Below are positions 7,921 through 16,728 of a DNA stretch of 64,000 nucleotides, piece by piece. Positions within the stretch are counted from its first letter, which is position 1. Each line of letters starts with the position of its first letter. Source of the DNA: SIG653 sp964509125 (GTDB lineage: Bacteria > Bacillota > Clostridia > Oscillospirales > CAG-382); assembly GCA_964509125.1 (NCBI GenBank), contig CAZDVZ010000003.1, forward strand, positions 1-64,000. The letters run 5' to 3'. Position numbers and translations under genes: made by a program. The notes below the pieces were generated by a model. That model was given only the letters and a program-made list of their open reading frames with translations, made no database searches and was not told where the DNA came from.

Positions 7921-8619
7921 ATGAACATTGACAGCTTATTTGCACCCGTTTTGGATGCTAATGCAAACACATTCAAAGATGCGCTTATTATAATTGGAGC
8001 AGCCCTTATATTGGGATTTATAACAAGTATAATTTACATCTCAACAAACAAAAAAGTCGGTTATTCTTCAAGTCTTGCATTATCACTCGTTTTCTTACCC
8101 CCCATCATGGCGGTAATTATGTTTCTTATCAGTGCAAACACCGCGAGAGCCATAGGTGCTATGGGCGTATTTTCCATTGTAAGATTCAGAAGCGCACCTG
8201 CAGATCCAAAAGATTTGACATACATATTCCTTGCGCTCGTTGCCGGCATCGGCTGTGGTATTGGGTATGTAGGGTTTGCCGTGCTTCTTGTAATTGTTAT
8301 GAGCATCGCATTCTTTGTTATTAACCTTGTTAAGTATGCAGCTCCAAAGCCGTCCAATATTAAGCTCAGAATAACCGTACCGGAAGATCTTAACTTCAAC
8401 AACCTTTTTGACGATATATTTGAAAAATACACAAACAGCGCAAGATTGCACAGAATCAAAACCAAAGAGTTCGGTTCTCTTTTTGAGCTTCAATACTCCG
8501 TTAACATGAAACACGACGCTTCTCCGAAAGACATGATAGATGAAATAAGATGCCGCAACGGAAACCTTGAAATCTCCTACATTCTATCAGAATTTGCAGA
8601 TAAAATATATGACAACTGA
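7921..8619 (+). CDS. DUF4956 integral membrane protein
   Basis: A 232-residue protein with four hydrophobic segments in its first 150 residues (about 22-42, 53-75, 80-105 and 112-140) and a soluble C-terminal domain. The conserved core AMGVFSIVRFRSAPADPKDLTYIFLALVAGIGCG is the signature I associate with DUF4956. The family is usually next to a VTC-domain gene, as here, so it is probably the membrane partner of that enzyme. AAAAGGAG precedes the ATG. The biochemical role is unknown. Confidence 0.85.
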   Translation: MNIDSLFAPVLDANANTFKDALIIIGAALILGFITSIIYISTNKKVGYSSSLALSLVFLPPIMAVIMFLISANTARAIGAMGVFSIVRFRSAPADPKDLTYIFLALVAGIGCGIGYVGFAVLLVIVMSIAFFVINLVKYAAPKPSNIKLRITVPEDLNFNNLFDDIFEKYTNSARLHRIKTKEFGSLFELQYSVNMKHDASPKDMIDEIRCRNGNLEISYILSEFADKIYDN

Positions 8620-8726
8620 GACGATTTAAAAATCTCAGCGAACGTAAAAAAGTATAAACCGCAAAAAAGAGAAGAAATAAAAAAACAGAACAAAATTTCA
8701 TTAAAACAATATTTCTTTTTAATGTT

Positions 8727-8768
8727 AAAATAGGGAAAATTCGCAAAATGTGGATTTTTCCTATTTTT
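8727..8768 (+). terminator. Terminator downstream of the VTC/DUF4956 pair
   Basis: A 12-bp A/T-rich stem with one bulged G (8727-8739 with 8754-8766) runs into a T tract. It lies about 110 bp after the DUF4956 stop. The stretch between holds no gene. Confidence 0.6.
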
Positions 8769-8838
8769 TGCTCTGAGCAAATGTCACATTCGGTCTCGCT
8801 TTGTATAACCGGATTCATTTTCATATTGTGTATCCACT

Positions 8839-8893
8839 AAAAAAATGGTGACTGCAAAAAAATCATTACAATTTTTTGCAGCCACATTTTTTA
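8839..8893 (-). terminator. Terminator of the TIM-barrel gene pair
   Basis: A long imperfect inverted repeat (8839-8860 with 8868-8892) has the core GGTGACTGCAAAAAAAT pairing with ATTTTTTGCAGCCAC and T-runs on both sides. It lies 6 bp downstream of the minus-strand gene ending at 8899 and may also stop plus-strand transcription. Confidence 0.7.
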
Positions 8894-8898
8894 GAATA

Positions 8899-9864
8899 TT
8901 ATGCCCACCACATTTCGGCAGGATTTTCCGTTATCATAACCTCTTTCATGAAAGATATTGCTTTTTCCAAGCCTTGTTTTATGGACATAAGTCCGTCTTC
9001 ATGCTCAATGCTCACTGCTCCATCATAGCCAATGAGACGAAGCGTGGACATGATATCTTTCCAAGCGTTCATATCGGTGCCGTAGCCAACAGTTCTGAAC
9101 ACCCAACTTCTATCAGAAAGGTCACCGTATTTGCCCGTATCAAGAACACCGTTTTTCGCCTTATTATATTTATCAATCTTAGTATCCTTTGCATGGAAAT
9201 GATAAACTGCGCCTTTAAGCTCCTTAAGAGCGGCAACAGGATCCATACCTTGCCATATAAGGTGGCTCGGATCGAAATTCGCACCCAAAATAGGCCCAAC
9301 AGCCTCTCTGAGCCTCAACATGGTTGCAGGATTATACACGCAAAAGCCGGGATGCATTTCAAAAGCAATCTTCTCAACTCCGTTTTCTCCTGCAATCTCT
9401 GCGGCAGACTTCCAATAAGGAATCAAAACATCGTTCCATTGATAATCAAGTGTTTCACCATATTCGGGTGGCCAAGAAATTGTAACCCAGTTAGGGCGGA
9501 TAGACGTGGGGCAATCACCGGGACAGCCTGAAAATGTGACGACGGTTTTTACACCAAGCTTTTTTGCAAGCTTGCACGTTTTTACATAAACGTCGTGATA
9601 TTCCTTTGCAACCGCCTTGTCGGGATGAACAGGGTTTCCATGGCAAGAAAGAGCGCTGATCTCCAACCCGTATTTATCAAGAGACGCTTTAAGCTCGCCT
9701 ATTTTTCCTTCATCGTTAAGAAGTATATCGGGGTTACAATGATTATGATTGGTATAACCGCCGGTTCCGAGTTCAACCGCTTCTACTCCGAGAGAACTCA
9801 AATATTTAAACGCCTCATCTGCGCTAACGCCTTGAAGAGGAACAGTAAGAACGGATAATTTCAT
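8899..9864 (-). CDS. Sugar phosphate isomerase/epimerase-like TIM-barrel protein
   Basis: A 321-residue protein of the xylose-isomerase-like TIM-barrel superfamily (AP endonuclease 2 / IolE-type fold). Visible elements are ALSCHGNPVHP, KTVVTFSGCPGD, IAFEMHPGFCVYNP (metal-ligand Glu and His), GANFDPSHLIWQGMDP (Asp-x-x-His), YHFHAKDTKID, and SIEHEDGLMSIKQGLEKAISFM. These match the metal-dependent sugar and inositol isomerases. A strong GGAGG Shine-Dalgarno precedes the ATG. It follows a second member of the superfamily by 62 bp. The pair probably works in catabolism of an inositol-like or keto sugar; no transporter or kinase nearby identifies the substrate. Confidence 0.85.
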   Translation of the reverse strand: MKLSVLTVPLQGVSADEAFKYLSSLGVEAVELGTGGYTNHNHCNPDILLNDEGKIGELKASLDKYGLEISALSCHGNPVHPDKAVAKEYHDVYVKTCKLAKKLGVKTVVTFSGCPGDCPTSIRPNWVTISWPPEYGETLDYQWNDVLIPYWKSAAEIAGENGVEKIAFEMHPGFCVYNPATMLRLREAVGPILGANFDPSHLIWQGMDPVAALKELKGAVYHFHAKDTKIDKYNKAKNGVLDTGKYGDLSDRSWVFRTVGYGTDMNAWKDIMSTLRLIGYDGAVSIEHEDGLMSIKQGLEKAISFMKEVMITENPAEMWWA

Positions 9865-9926
9865 TTGTTTTTTCCTCCAATAATCAGTCTTTAAGCTTAG
9901 ATAAAAGGAATTCGAATCCCTACCTA

Positions 9927-10754
9927 TTATTTGTTTAAGCCGTTAAGATAATTCAAGCTGATCTCAGCACATTCCAATGATGTTTTGCCCATGCTTGCCT
10001 GGTCTTGTTCAATGACGATCCAATCTGTGTTAGACTTTCTAACGGACTCTAAAATTGTGGGGAAATCTTGATATCCAAGTCCCAGTGGTCTATATTCAAA
10101 AGCGGCGTTCGCCCTTTCAGAAGCATCTGTATCATCATCCAGACCGATGAGCGCATACATCTTGTCAGATCTTTTACCCGTAAAATCCTTAAAATGTACA
10201 ATAGGCGCTCTATCTGAGTATTTAAGTAAATATGTTGCGGGGTTTTCACCGCCAACATTTACCCAGCAAAGGTCAAGTTCTGTTTGAAGTTCTTCAGGGG
10301 TAAGATCGGCGTAAAGCTGATCAAGCGCATAAACACCATTAACTTTCTCAAATTCAAAATCATGGTTGTGATATGCAAGCACTATTCTGTATTTTTTGCA
10401 TTCTGCGGAAATTGCTTTGATATTTTTAACAAGCTCTGCGTAATTCTTTTTACAAGGGCGATCGTCCTCGCCAAGATAGGGAATGGCAATATATTTGCAT
10501 CCGATCTCTGCATAATATTTAACAACGCCTTCAATGTCCTTTACAAGTTCGCCGTATGGAACGTGTGCGGAAATCGGAACGATGCCAATGCTTTTGCAAT
10601 AATCGCAAAGCGCTTTAGCGTCTCTGCCAAATGTGCCTGCAAATTCTACGCCGTCGTAACCCATATCTTTTACTATTTTGAGAGTTCCTTCCAAATCCTT
10701 TTCGCAAAAATCGCGAACGGAATAAAGCTGTAATGCTACAGGGTATTTTTTCAT
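9927..10754 (-). CDS. Sugar phosphate isomerase/epimerase family protein
   Basis: A 275-residue TIM-barrel enzyme of the same superfamily as its downstream neighbour but clearly divergent. The N-terminus PVALQLYSVRDFCEKDLEGTLKIVKDMGYDGVEFAG is characteristic. Further motifs are ISAHVPYGEL, LAYHNHDFEFEK (His and Glu metal ligands), QTELDLCWVNVGGENPATYLLKYSDRAPIVHFKDF, and WIVIEQDQ at the end. An upstream in-frame extension exists, but AGAGGTG before ATG 10754 and the family N-terminus decide the start. It is the first gene of the two-gene operon, with a promoter at 10812-10840. Confidence 0.87.
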   Translation of the reverse strand: MKKYPVALQLYSVRDFCEKDLEGTLKIVKDMGYDGVEFAGTFGRDAKALCDYCKSIGIVPISAHVPYGELVKDIEGVVKYYAEIGCKYIAIPYLGEDDRPCKKNYAELVKNIKAISAECKKYRIVLAYHNHDFEFEKVNGVYALDQLYADLTPEELQTELDLCWVNVGGENPATYLLKYSDRAPIVHFKDFTGKRSDKMYALIGLDDDTDASERANAAFEYRPLGLGYQDFPTILESVRKSNTDWIVIEQDQASMGKTSLECAEISLNYLNGLNK

Positions 10755-10811
10755 AATGCACCTCTTAAAAAAGTTTTTTGAACGCTTTGGCGTCCACATT
10801 TATTTATGAGT

Positions 10812-10840
10812 TAACTTTATCACACTTTAACATAAAAGTC
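10812..10840 (-). promoter_or_regulatory. Promoter of the TIM-barrel operon
   Basis: Minus-strand TTGACT (10835-10840) and TAAAGT (10812-10817) are 17 bp apart, upstream of the gene starting at 10754. The -10 is weak. Confidence 0.45.
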
Positions 10841-10871
10841 AAGTTATACAATCAAAAAATCAAATTAGTTG

Positions 10872-10900
10872 TTGAAATTATTTAATTGGTGTCGTATAAT
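10872..10900 (+). promoter_or_regulatory. Promoter of birA
   Basis: TTGAAA at 10872-10877 and TATAAT at 10895-10900 have a 17-bp spacer. They lie 33 bp before the birA ATG. Confidence 0.7.
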
Positions 10901-10932
10901 ATAAACCATAAAAGCAAAGGAAGTTTTACAAA

Positions 10933-11691
10933 ATGACAGACAAAATCAGTTTAAAAGAAATAAAAAAGTTGCTTAAAGTCGAAGCGGACATAACAGTATA
11001 CGAAAGCACGGATTCTACAAACACCCGTCTTAAAGAAGCCGCAAAAGAAGGCGCGGCAAACGGTACTGTTATAATTGCCGAAAACCAGACGGCGGGCAGA
11101 GGACGTCTTGGGAGACAGTTTTTTTCTCCGTCGCAAAGCGGCATATACATGAGTATTCTTCTTCGACCGACAGAAGAAGTGGACACGGCACTTTTAACGG
11201 CGCGCACCGCTGTTGCCGTTTGCGAGGCTTTGGAAACTGTTTCTGAAAAAGAATTTCAAATTAAATGGGTTAACGATATACAAAAAAACGGCAAAAAAGT
11301 TTGCGGCATCCTTGCGGAAGGGGGAACGGAACAAGGAGAGCTTAAATATATTATTGTAGGTATAGGAATAAATGTCTATCCCCCCGAAAACGGATTTCCA
11401 CCTGATATAAAAAACATTGCCACAAGCGTTTTTGAAACAAAAAAAGAAAATGCAAAAAATCAAATTATAGCGGAAACCCTCAATCGTTTTTTTGTTTACG
11501 ATGATTCATTCATATTAAAATATAAAGAAAAAAGCAGCGTCATTGGAAAACAGATAACCGTTCATCAAAACGGAACTGTAAAAAACGCCTTTGCTTTGGA
11601 CATCGACAAAAACTGCAACCTTTCTGTGAAATATGAAAACGGATCAACAGACACCCTTTCTTTCGGGGAAATAAGCATAAAAACGGTATAA
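10933..11691 (+). CDS. birA: Biotin--[acetyl-CoA-carboxylase] ligase (monofunctional)
   Basis: Cytosolic enzyme that activates biotin with ATP and attaches it to the biotin carrier protein of biotin-dependent carboxylases. Seen: the substrate entry motif YESTDSTNTRLKEAA, the biotin/ATP loop QTAGRGRLGRQFFSP, KWVNDIQKNGKKVCGILAE (catalytic Lys region), GIGINVYPPE, and the small C-terminal SH3-like domain ending GEISIKTV. At 252 residues it has only a short helix before the catalytic core and lacks the N-terminal helix-turn-helix of bifunctional BirA, so it should not act as the biotin-operon repressor. It stands alone between divergent and unrelated genes. Confidence 0.93.
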   Translation: MTDKISLKEIKKLLKVEADITVYESTDSTNTRLKEAAKEGAANGTVIIAENQTAGRGRLGRQFFSPSQSGIYMSILLRPTEEVDTALLTARTAVAVCEALETVSEKEFQIKWVNDIQKNGKKVCGILAEGGTEQGELKYIIVGIGINVYPPENGFPPDIKNIATSVFETKKENAKNQIIAETLNRFFVYDDSFILKYKEKSSVIGKQITVHQNGTVKNAFALDIDKNCNLSVKYENGSTDTLSFGEISIKTV

Positions 11692-11715
11692 AACAATCTT
11701 TTTCACAAAAAACTG

Positions 11716-11744
11716 TTGCAAAAATCTTTTTTGTATGATATCAT
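11716..11744 (+). promoter_or_regulatory. Promoter of the aspartokinase gene
   Basis: TTGCAA at 11716-11721 and TATCAT at 11739-11744 with a 17-bp spacer lie 34 bp before the ATG. The leader is too short for a lysine riboswitch, and I see none. Confidence 0.55.
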
Positions 11745-11778
11745 ATAAATCACGCTTTTAATGAAAGGATAAACTGTC

Positions 11779-13104
11779 ATGAGTAAAAACGGAAAAAAGG
11801 TAGTCAAATTTGGCGGTAGCTCACTGGCAAGCGCCGAACAATTTAAAAAGGTTTACAGCATTATAACCGCAGAGGAAAGCAGAAGATATGTTGTTCCTTC
11901 CGCACCGGGAAAGCGCTTTAAAACCGATGATAAGGTAACAGACCTTCTTATAAAATGTCAATCTGCATCTGCAAACGAAACCGATTATATGCCAATTCTT
12001 GAAAAGATCAAAGAAAGATATTATTCAATAATCAAAGAATTGGGGCTTACCGTTTCTCTTGACGGGGAGTTTGAGCTTATTGCAAACAAACTGAAATACG
12101 GTTGCAGCAGAGACTACATGGCAAGCCGTGGAGAATATCTTAACGGCATACTTTTGGCTAATTATTTGGGATACGAATTTGTAGACGCGGCAAAAGTTGT
12201 TGTCTTTGACGTAAACGGAAAATTCCTTGCAGAAGAAACAAACAAAATCATGTCCGCACGTCTTGCTTCGGTTGAAAAAGCAGTCATTCCGGGGTTTTAC
12301 GGCTCAATGCCCGATGGCTCAATTAAAACCTTCTCAAGAGGCGGTTCTGATATAACGGGCGCAATAGTGGCAAGAGCCACAGGCGCAGAGCTTTATGAAA
12401 ACTGGACAGACGTTTCGGGTTTTCTTATGTGCGACCCTCGGATTGTAGATTCACCCAAACCCATTTCAGTAATCACATACAAAGAGCTCCGCGAACTTGC
12501 TTACATGGGCGCAACCGTTCTTCACGAGGATTCCATATTCCCTGTTAAACAGGCGGGCATTCCCATAAACATTAAAAACACAAACGCGCCCGCGGATCAC
12601 GGCACTCTCATTGTTACAGACGGCGACGACCACAAAAACAAGGATATTATTACCGGAATCGCAGGGAAAAAAGACCTTTCAATTATTCATCTTGAAAAAG
12701 ATATGATGAACAGCGAAGTGGGATTTGGAATGAAAGTTCTGAAAGCACTTTGCGACATGGGCATCTCCTTTGAACATCTCCCTTCCGGCATTGATACCAT
12801 GAGTATTGTAGTTAACACTTCCTACATCGAAGGCAGAGAAAAAGAAGTCCTGAGCAAAATAACCGAAGCTGTTTCTCCCGACGTGATATATATTGATAAC
12901 GGCATGAGTCTTATTGCCATCGTTGGCAGAGGAATGAAAAACGCCCATGGCACGGCATCAAGAATTTTCAAGGCCATTGCTTCGGAAAATATAAACATTA
13001 AAATGATAGATCAAGGCTCAAGTGAGCTTAACATTATTATTGGAGTAGAAGAAAAAGATTTCGAAAAGGCGCTTCGTTCAATTTACAAGGAATTTGTAGG
13101 ATGA
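11779..13104 (+). CDS. Aspartate kinase
   Basis: Phosphorylates aspartate in the first committed step of lysine, threonine and methionine synthesis. The 441-residue protein has the kinase motif VVKFGGSSLASAEQFKKV at residues 8-25, SRGGSDITGAIVA (about 192-204), and MCDPRIVDSPKPISVITYKELRELAYMGATVLHEDSIFPV. The C-terminal regulatory half (from about residue 295) has two ACT-like segments, including GMKVLKALCDMGISFEHLPSGIDTMS and GRGMKNAHGTASRIFKAIASENINIKMIDQGSSELNIIIGV. Feedback inhibition by end-product amino acids is usual for such ACT domains. Its TGA overlaps the ATG of the next gene by four bases (ATGA), so the two are translationally coupled. Confidence 0.93.
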   Translation: MSKNGKKVVKFGGSSLASAEQFKKVYSIITAEESRRYVVPSAPGKRFKTDDKVTDLLIKCQSASANETDYMPILEKIKERYYSIIKELGLTVSLDGEFELIANKLKYGCSRDYMASRGEYLNGILLANYLGYEFVDAAKVVVFDVNGKFLAEETNKIMSARLASVEKAVIPGFYGSMPDGSIKTFSRGGSDITGAIVARATGAELYENWTDVSGFLMCDPRIVDSPKPISVITYKELRELAYMGATVLHEDSIFPVKQAGIPINIKNTNAPADHGTLIVTDGDDHKNKDIITGIAGKKDLSIIHLEKDMMNSEVGFGMKVLKALCDMGISFEHLPSGIDTMSIVVNTSYIEGREKEVLSKITEAVSPDVIYIDNGMSLIAIVGRGMKNAHGTASRIFKAIASENINIKMIDQGSSELNIIIGVEEKDFEKALRSIYKEFVG

Positions 13105-13721
13105 AAGGTGAATATCTTTCGCTTAAAACAAAAGGCTTTAGCGAATATACAGAAAAAAAGTCTGTATTTTATGGGTACTCTTCTCCTGTTTCCACAGAAG
13201 AAGAAGCCATATCTTTTGTTAAAGGTATAAAGGAAAAACATTCTGACGCAAGGCACAATGTATACGCATATATACTGCGTGAAAACAACATCCAGCGTTT
13301 TAGTGATGACGGAGAGCCACACGGTACGGCGGGGCTTCCCCTTCTTGACACTTTGAGAAAACCCGGCATCACCGACAGCGTTATTGTTGTTACAAGATAT
13401 TTCGGCGGTATACTTTTGGGTACGGGAGGGCTTGTTCGTGCATACTCCACAGCGGCAAAAGACGCAGTTGAAAATGCAGGAATTGTAACATACACCCTTT
13501 ATCAAAAAATGAAGATCACCGTTTCATATTCCGATTATCAAAAAATTATATATTATCTTGACAAAAGTCTCATAAGACACACGCCCGCTGTTTTCGATGC
13601 AGAGGTAAGTTTAACTGCCAACATATTGCCTTCCACGTGGGATTCGGTTTCCTCATCCATAATGGATACGACAGGCGGTAAAGCCTTGATCGAAAACGAA
13701 GGTCAATGTTACGATTATTAA
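13101..13721 (+). CDS. YigZ/IMPACT family protein
   Basis: A 206-residue member of the YigZ (UPF0029/IMPACT) family. The N-terminal domain carries EYTEKKSVFYGYSSPVSTEEEAISFVKGIKEKHSDARHNVYAY, then the hallmark FSDDGEPHGTAGLPLLDTLR and VVTRYFGGILLGTGGLVRAYSTAAKDA. A smaller C-terminal domain with the family's ferredoxin-like pattern follows. Relatives have been linked to translation and nucleic-acid binding, but the bacterial role is not settled. The start overlaps the stop of the aspartokinase gene, although a functional connection is not obvious. Confidence 0.9.
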   Translation: MKGEYLSLKTKGFSEYTEKKSVFYGYSSPVSTEEEAISFVKGIKEKHSDARHNVYAYILRENNIQRFSDDGEPHGTAGLPLLDTLRKPGITDSVIVVTRYFGGILLGTGGLVRAYSTAAKDAVENAGIVTYTLYQKMKITVSYSDYQKIIYYLDKSLIRHTPAVFDAEVSLTANILPSTWDSVSSSIMDTTGGKALIENEGQCYDY

Positions 13722-13773
13722 AAATCGAATTTAAGTCTAAAAGAACCGCATACATGAAAATTGGATATTTATC

Positions 13774-13807
13774 AAAGGAAAAACTCATTTTTTTGGGTTT
13801 TTCTTTT
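13774..13807 (+). terminator. Probable terminator after yigZ
   Basis: AAAGGAAAAACTC (13774-13786) can pair with GGGTTTTTCTTTT (13795-13807) around a T-rich loop, followed by more T. It separates yigZ from the ABC operon promoter. Confidence 0.5.
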
Positions 13808-13815
13808 TTATACTA

Positions 13816-13844
13816 TTGATTTTCACGGCGTTTTGGTATATAAT
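13816..13844 (+). promoter_or_regulatory. Promoter of the ABC exporter operon
   Basis: TTGATT (13816-13821) and TATAAT (13839-13844) have a 17-bp spacer and lie 55 bp before the chosen ATG at 13900. The promoter overlaps the N-terminal extension of the longest reading frame, which supports the internal start. Confidence 0.7.
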
Positions 13845-13899
13845 TCATTTTGGGTATTGGTGTACATTATTCTCGGTTTCTCTTTATACGAGGCATATT

Positions 13900-16167
13900 A
13901 TGAAAAAAGCGACAAAAATTCCCGCAGCGGTTGCGAAATATATAGAAAATAAAAATATTAGCTTAAAAAACGGTGTAGCGCTTCTTGCAGATTACAGCGA
14001 AACGCTTTACAGATCTGATACATGGGTGGTACTTACAAATGATTATTTGGTTATAGCGGAGGGCACGTCTTCCGTTGAACGCGGGGATAAAGCGCCGGCG
14101 TCAGTTTATAATTGCAGTCGATTTAAAGCAATTCCCACGTCTGAAATTAAAGAAATCGTATGCACCGAAGAAATATCCACCCTCACAGTTTCTGCCACTA
14201 CAGACAAAGGTGAAGTTTTGATTTTCAACGCATCTTTTTCTGCAAAAGACGATGCGTATGACCTTAAAGACTTGGTAAGCTCCATAAAAGAGGCGGGTAC
14301 TCTTGACGAGAAAAAGGTAAAAGCATACACATCTACAGATGGGTACTGTACAAAATGCGGAAAAAGGTATGCTGATGTAAGCAGAAAATTTTGCCCTGCC
14401 TGTGTTGATAAAACAGGGTTGATGAAGCGGCTTTCAAAATTCTTTTTTGAGTTTAAGTTTTATATCTTTCTCATCTTTCTCACTGTAATAATAACAACGG
14501 TTTTGGGACTTATTACTCCCTACGCAAGTACAAAAGTGTTTTACGACGACGTACTTACGGAGGGCGGGAAATATTACGGGCTTATCTTCGGCATAGTAGG
14601 CTCAATTGCGCTCATCAGGCTAATTTCACTTATAGCGCAGATGATAAACGGAGTTGTTACGGCGAAGGTATCCGCAAGAGTGGTACTAAGGCTTAAAATG
14701 ACCATTTTCCGTTCCATAAACAGTCTTAGTCTCAGTTTTTTCACAGGAAGACAAACAGGCGGTTTGATGACTCAGATAAACCGTGATGCGGACTCCATAT
14801 ACAACTTTTTGTGTGATGGGTTTCCTTATCTCGTAACAAACAGCTTACAGCTCATTTCAGTTCTTGTTATTCTCGTATGCCTTGATCCATTTCTTGCTCT
14901 TTATTCATTTATAACGATTCCCATTTTCTTTTTTACATACAAATGGCTTATACGGCTTTTTCAAAAGCTTCACATCAGACGTTTCATGAAATCTGTTTCA
15001 TATTCCTCCTTTGTCAGCGATATTATAACGGGAATGCGAGTAGTAAAAGCGTTCTCCAAAGAAGAGAGTGAAGAAAAACGATTTGAGAAGGTTTGTGAGG
15101 ATGCTGAACAATGCGCTTCCGAGGTAAGCATTAAAGGCGAAAAAATTTATCCCGTGCTTGGCTTCGTACTGAAATTGGGCGTATACATCGTTTGGGCGTT
15201 GGGCGGAATGAAGGTCATGAGAGGAGAAATGAACTACGGTGATTTTCTCGCGTTTATTGCATATATAGAAATGGCATTTTCCCCCGTTCAGAGTATATCC
15301 AACGTCTCTAACTGGTGGTCGGATTCCCTTAGCGCGCTCAGCCGACTTTTCGAGATACAAGACAGCGTTTCAGATGTACCCGAAACGGACGATCCCGTTC
15401 CCATGGGAACATTCAAGGGCGAGGTGGATTTTTCCGATGTTAGCTTTTCCTATTCAAAAGGAAGAAGCATTTTGAAAGATATAAACTTTCATATAACCCC
15501 CGGTGAGACAGTCGGAATCGTTGGAAAAACAGGAGCGGGGAAAAGCACAATAGCTAACCTTTTGATCAGGCTCTATGATCCCGATTCGGGGTGCATATCC
15601 GTTGACGGAGTTGACACAAGGCGGATATCTGCCAAGGATCTTCACAGTGCAATTTCCATAGTTTCTCAAGAAACTTACCTTTTTAGAGGTACGATCTTGG
15701 AAAACATACGCTACGCGAAACCCGACGCAACGGATGAAGAAGTTATAAATGCTGCAAAAGCGGCATATGCACATAAATTTATTATGTCATATCCCGACGG
15801 ATATGAAACAATGGTAGGGTTTGGGAACAAAGATCTTTCAGGTGGCGAAAGACAACGTGTGTCCATAGCGAGAGCAATTTTGACAGATCCTAAAATTCTT
15901 ATTTTAGATGAAGCTACGGCGGCCATGGATACACAAACGGAACATCAAATACAAACCGCCTTGGACAAAGTTACAAAGGATAGAACTACCATTATTATTG
16001 CACACAGGCTTTCCACTCTTAAAAACGCTGACAAAATTATTGTTATAGAAGACGGAAAAATTGCAGAGCAAGGCAAACCCGCAAAACTCTTGGAAGAAAG
16101 AGGGGTTTATTACAAGCTTTACACTCTTCAAGCAGAAGCGTTTAGGACTATTGGTATTGGAGAATAA
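13900..16167 (+). CDS. ABC exporter half-transporter with N-terminal zinc ribbon
   Basis: A 755-residue membrane ATPase. Residues 1-135 form an unusual cytosolic N-terminal domain. A zinc ribbon follows (CTKCGKRYADVSRKFCPACV, about 147-166), then six transmembrane helices (about 185-470), then a nucleotide-binding domain. Walker A GIVGKTGAGKST, signature LSGGERQRVSIARAIL, Walker B KILILDEATAAMD and the switch histidine IIAHRLSTL are all canonical, so ATP hydrolysis is expected. ATG 13900 is preceded by ACGAGG; the upstream extension overlaps the promoter and is rejected. Two bp separate it from the DUF1854 gene, and a second zinc-ribbon half-transporter follows, so the two probably form a heterodimer. 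The substrate is unknown. Confidence 0.88.
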   Translation: MKKATKIPAAVAKYIENKNISLKNGVALLADYSETLYRSDTWVVLTNDYLVIAEGTSSVERGDKAPASVYNCSRFKAIPTSEIKEIVCTEEISTLTVSATTDKGEVLIFNASFSAKDDAYDLKDLVSSIKEAGTLDEKKVKAYTSTDGYCTKCGKRYADVSRKFCPACVDKTGLMKRLSKFFFEFKFYIFLIFLTVIITTVLGLITPYASTKVFYDDVLTEGGKYYGLIFGIVGSIALIRLISLIAQMINGVVTAKVSARVVLRLKMTIFRSINSLSLSFFTGRQTGGLMTQINRDADSIYNFLCDGFPYLVTNSLQLISVLVILVCLDPFLALYSFITIPIFFFTYKWLIRLFQKLHIRRFMKSVSYSSFVSDIITGMRVVKAFSKEESEEKRFEKVCEDAEQCASEVSIKGEKIYPVLGFVLKLGVYIVWALGGMKVMRGEMNYGDFLAFIAYIEMAFSPVQSISNVSNWWSDSLSALSRLFEIQDSVSDVPETDDPVPMGTFKGEVDFSDVSFSYSKGRSILKDINFHITPGETVGIVGKTGAGKSTIANLLIRLYDPDSGCISVDGVDTRRISAKDLHSAISIVSQETYLFRGTILENIRYAKPDATDEEVINAAKAAYAHKFIMSYPDGYETMVGFGNKDLSGGERQRVSIARAILTDPKILILDEATAAMDTQTEHQIQTALDKVTKDRTTIIIAHRLSTLKNADKIIVIEDGKIAEQGKPAKLLEERGVYYKLYTLQAEAFRTIGIGE

Positions 16168-16169
16168 AG

Positions 16170-16715
16170 ATGGAAATTTCCGAAATTACATACATAACAG
16201 AAGAAAACGCAAAATTCTATGACAAAGACGGATTTTTAGCGTTAAAAGCCTTTTTGCCTCCGAAATCGGAATATGACTTAGACGAGACAAATAATTCAGA
16301 GCCTGTTTGGCAGGATTTAGGCAGAGTTTTTCTCCACAGGGCATTCCCTTTTAACAACCCGGACAAATACATTTCCGTTTTAGACAGTGACGGTTATGAA
16401 TTTGGAATGATAAAAGACCTTTCTGACTTTGGAGAAAGCACAAAAAATTTACTGCAAAAAGCTTTGGATAGAAAATATTTCATGCCAAACATCACAAAAA
16501 TACTTTCCATTAAAGAGCAGTTCGGTTTTTCATTTTGGAAAGTTGAAACGGACAGAGGAACAGCAGAATTTTCTGTAAAAGATACATATAAAAGTATCAT
16601 CAAATTGGACGAAAACTTCGTTGTGATTTTAGATTCCGACGACAGTCGATATATGATAAAAGACGTAACGGAGCTTGACCCGAAAAGTTTTAAGAAGATA
16701 GAGCTTTACTTATAA
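16170..16715 (+). CDS. DUF1854 family protein (ABC-exporter partner)
   Basis: A 181-residue soluble protein between two ABC half-transporters. Its core matches the DUF1854 pattern as I remember it: VFLHRAFPFNNPDKYISVLDSDGYEFGMIKDL, KYFMPNITKILSIKEQFGFSFWKVETDRG, and the ending VILDSDDSRYMIKDVTELDPKSFKKIELYL. In other bacteria DUF1854 proteins lie beside an ABC transporter in clusters labelled cyanophycin-associated; no cyanophycin synthetase or cyanophycinase is in this window. The 2-bp spacing upstream and 13-bp spacing downstream argue that it is an obligate partner of the exporter. Biochemical function is unknown. Confidence 0.8.
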   Translation: MEISEITYITEENAKFYDKDGFLALKAFLPPKSEYDLDETNNSEPVWQDLGRVFLHRAFPFNNPDKYISVLDSDGYEFGMIKDLSDFGESTKNLLQKALDRKYFMPNITKILSIKEQFGFSFWKVETDRGTAEFSVKDTYKSIIKLDENFVVILDSDDSRYMIKDVTELDPKSFKKIELYL

Positions 16716-16728
16716 CGAGAGGTACAAA

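Noticed and set aside
8845..9531. 228-residue plus-strand open frame
   Set aside because: It is antisense to the clear TIM-barrel gene, begins inside a terminator hairpin and has no ribosome-binding site or family resemblance.
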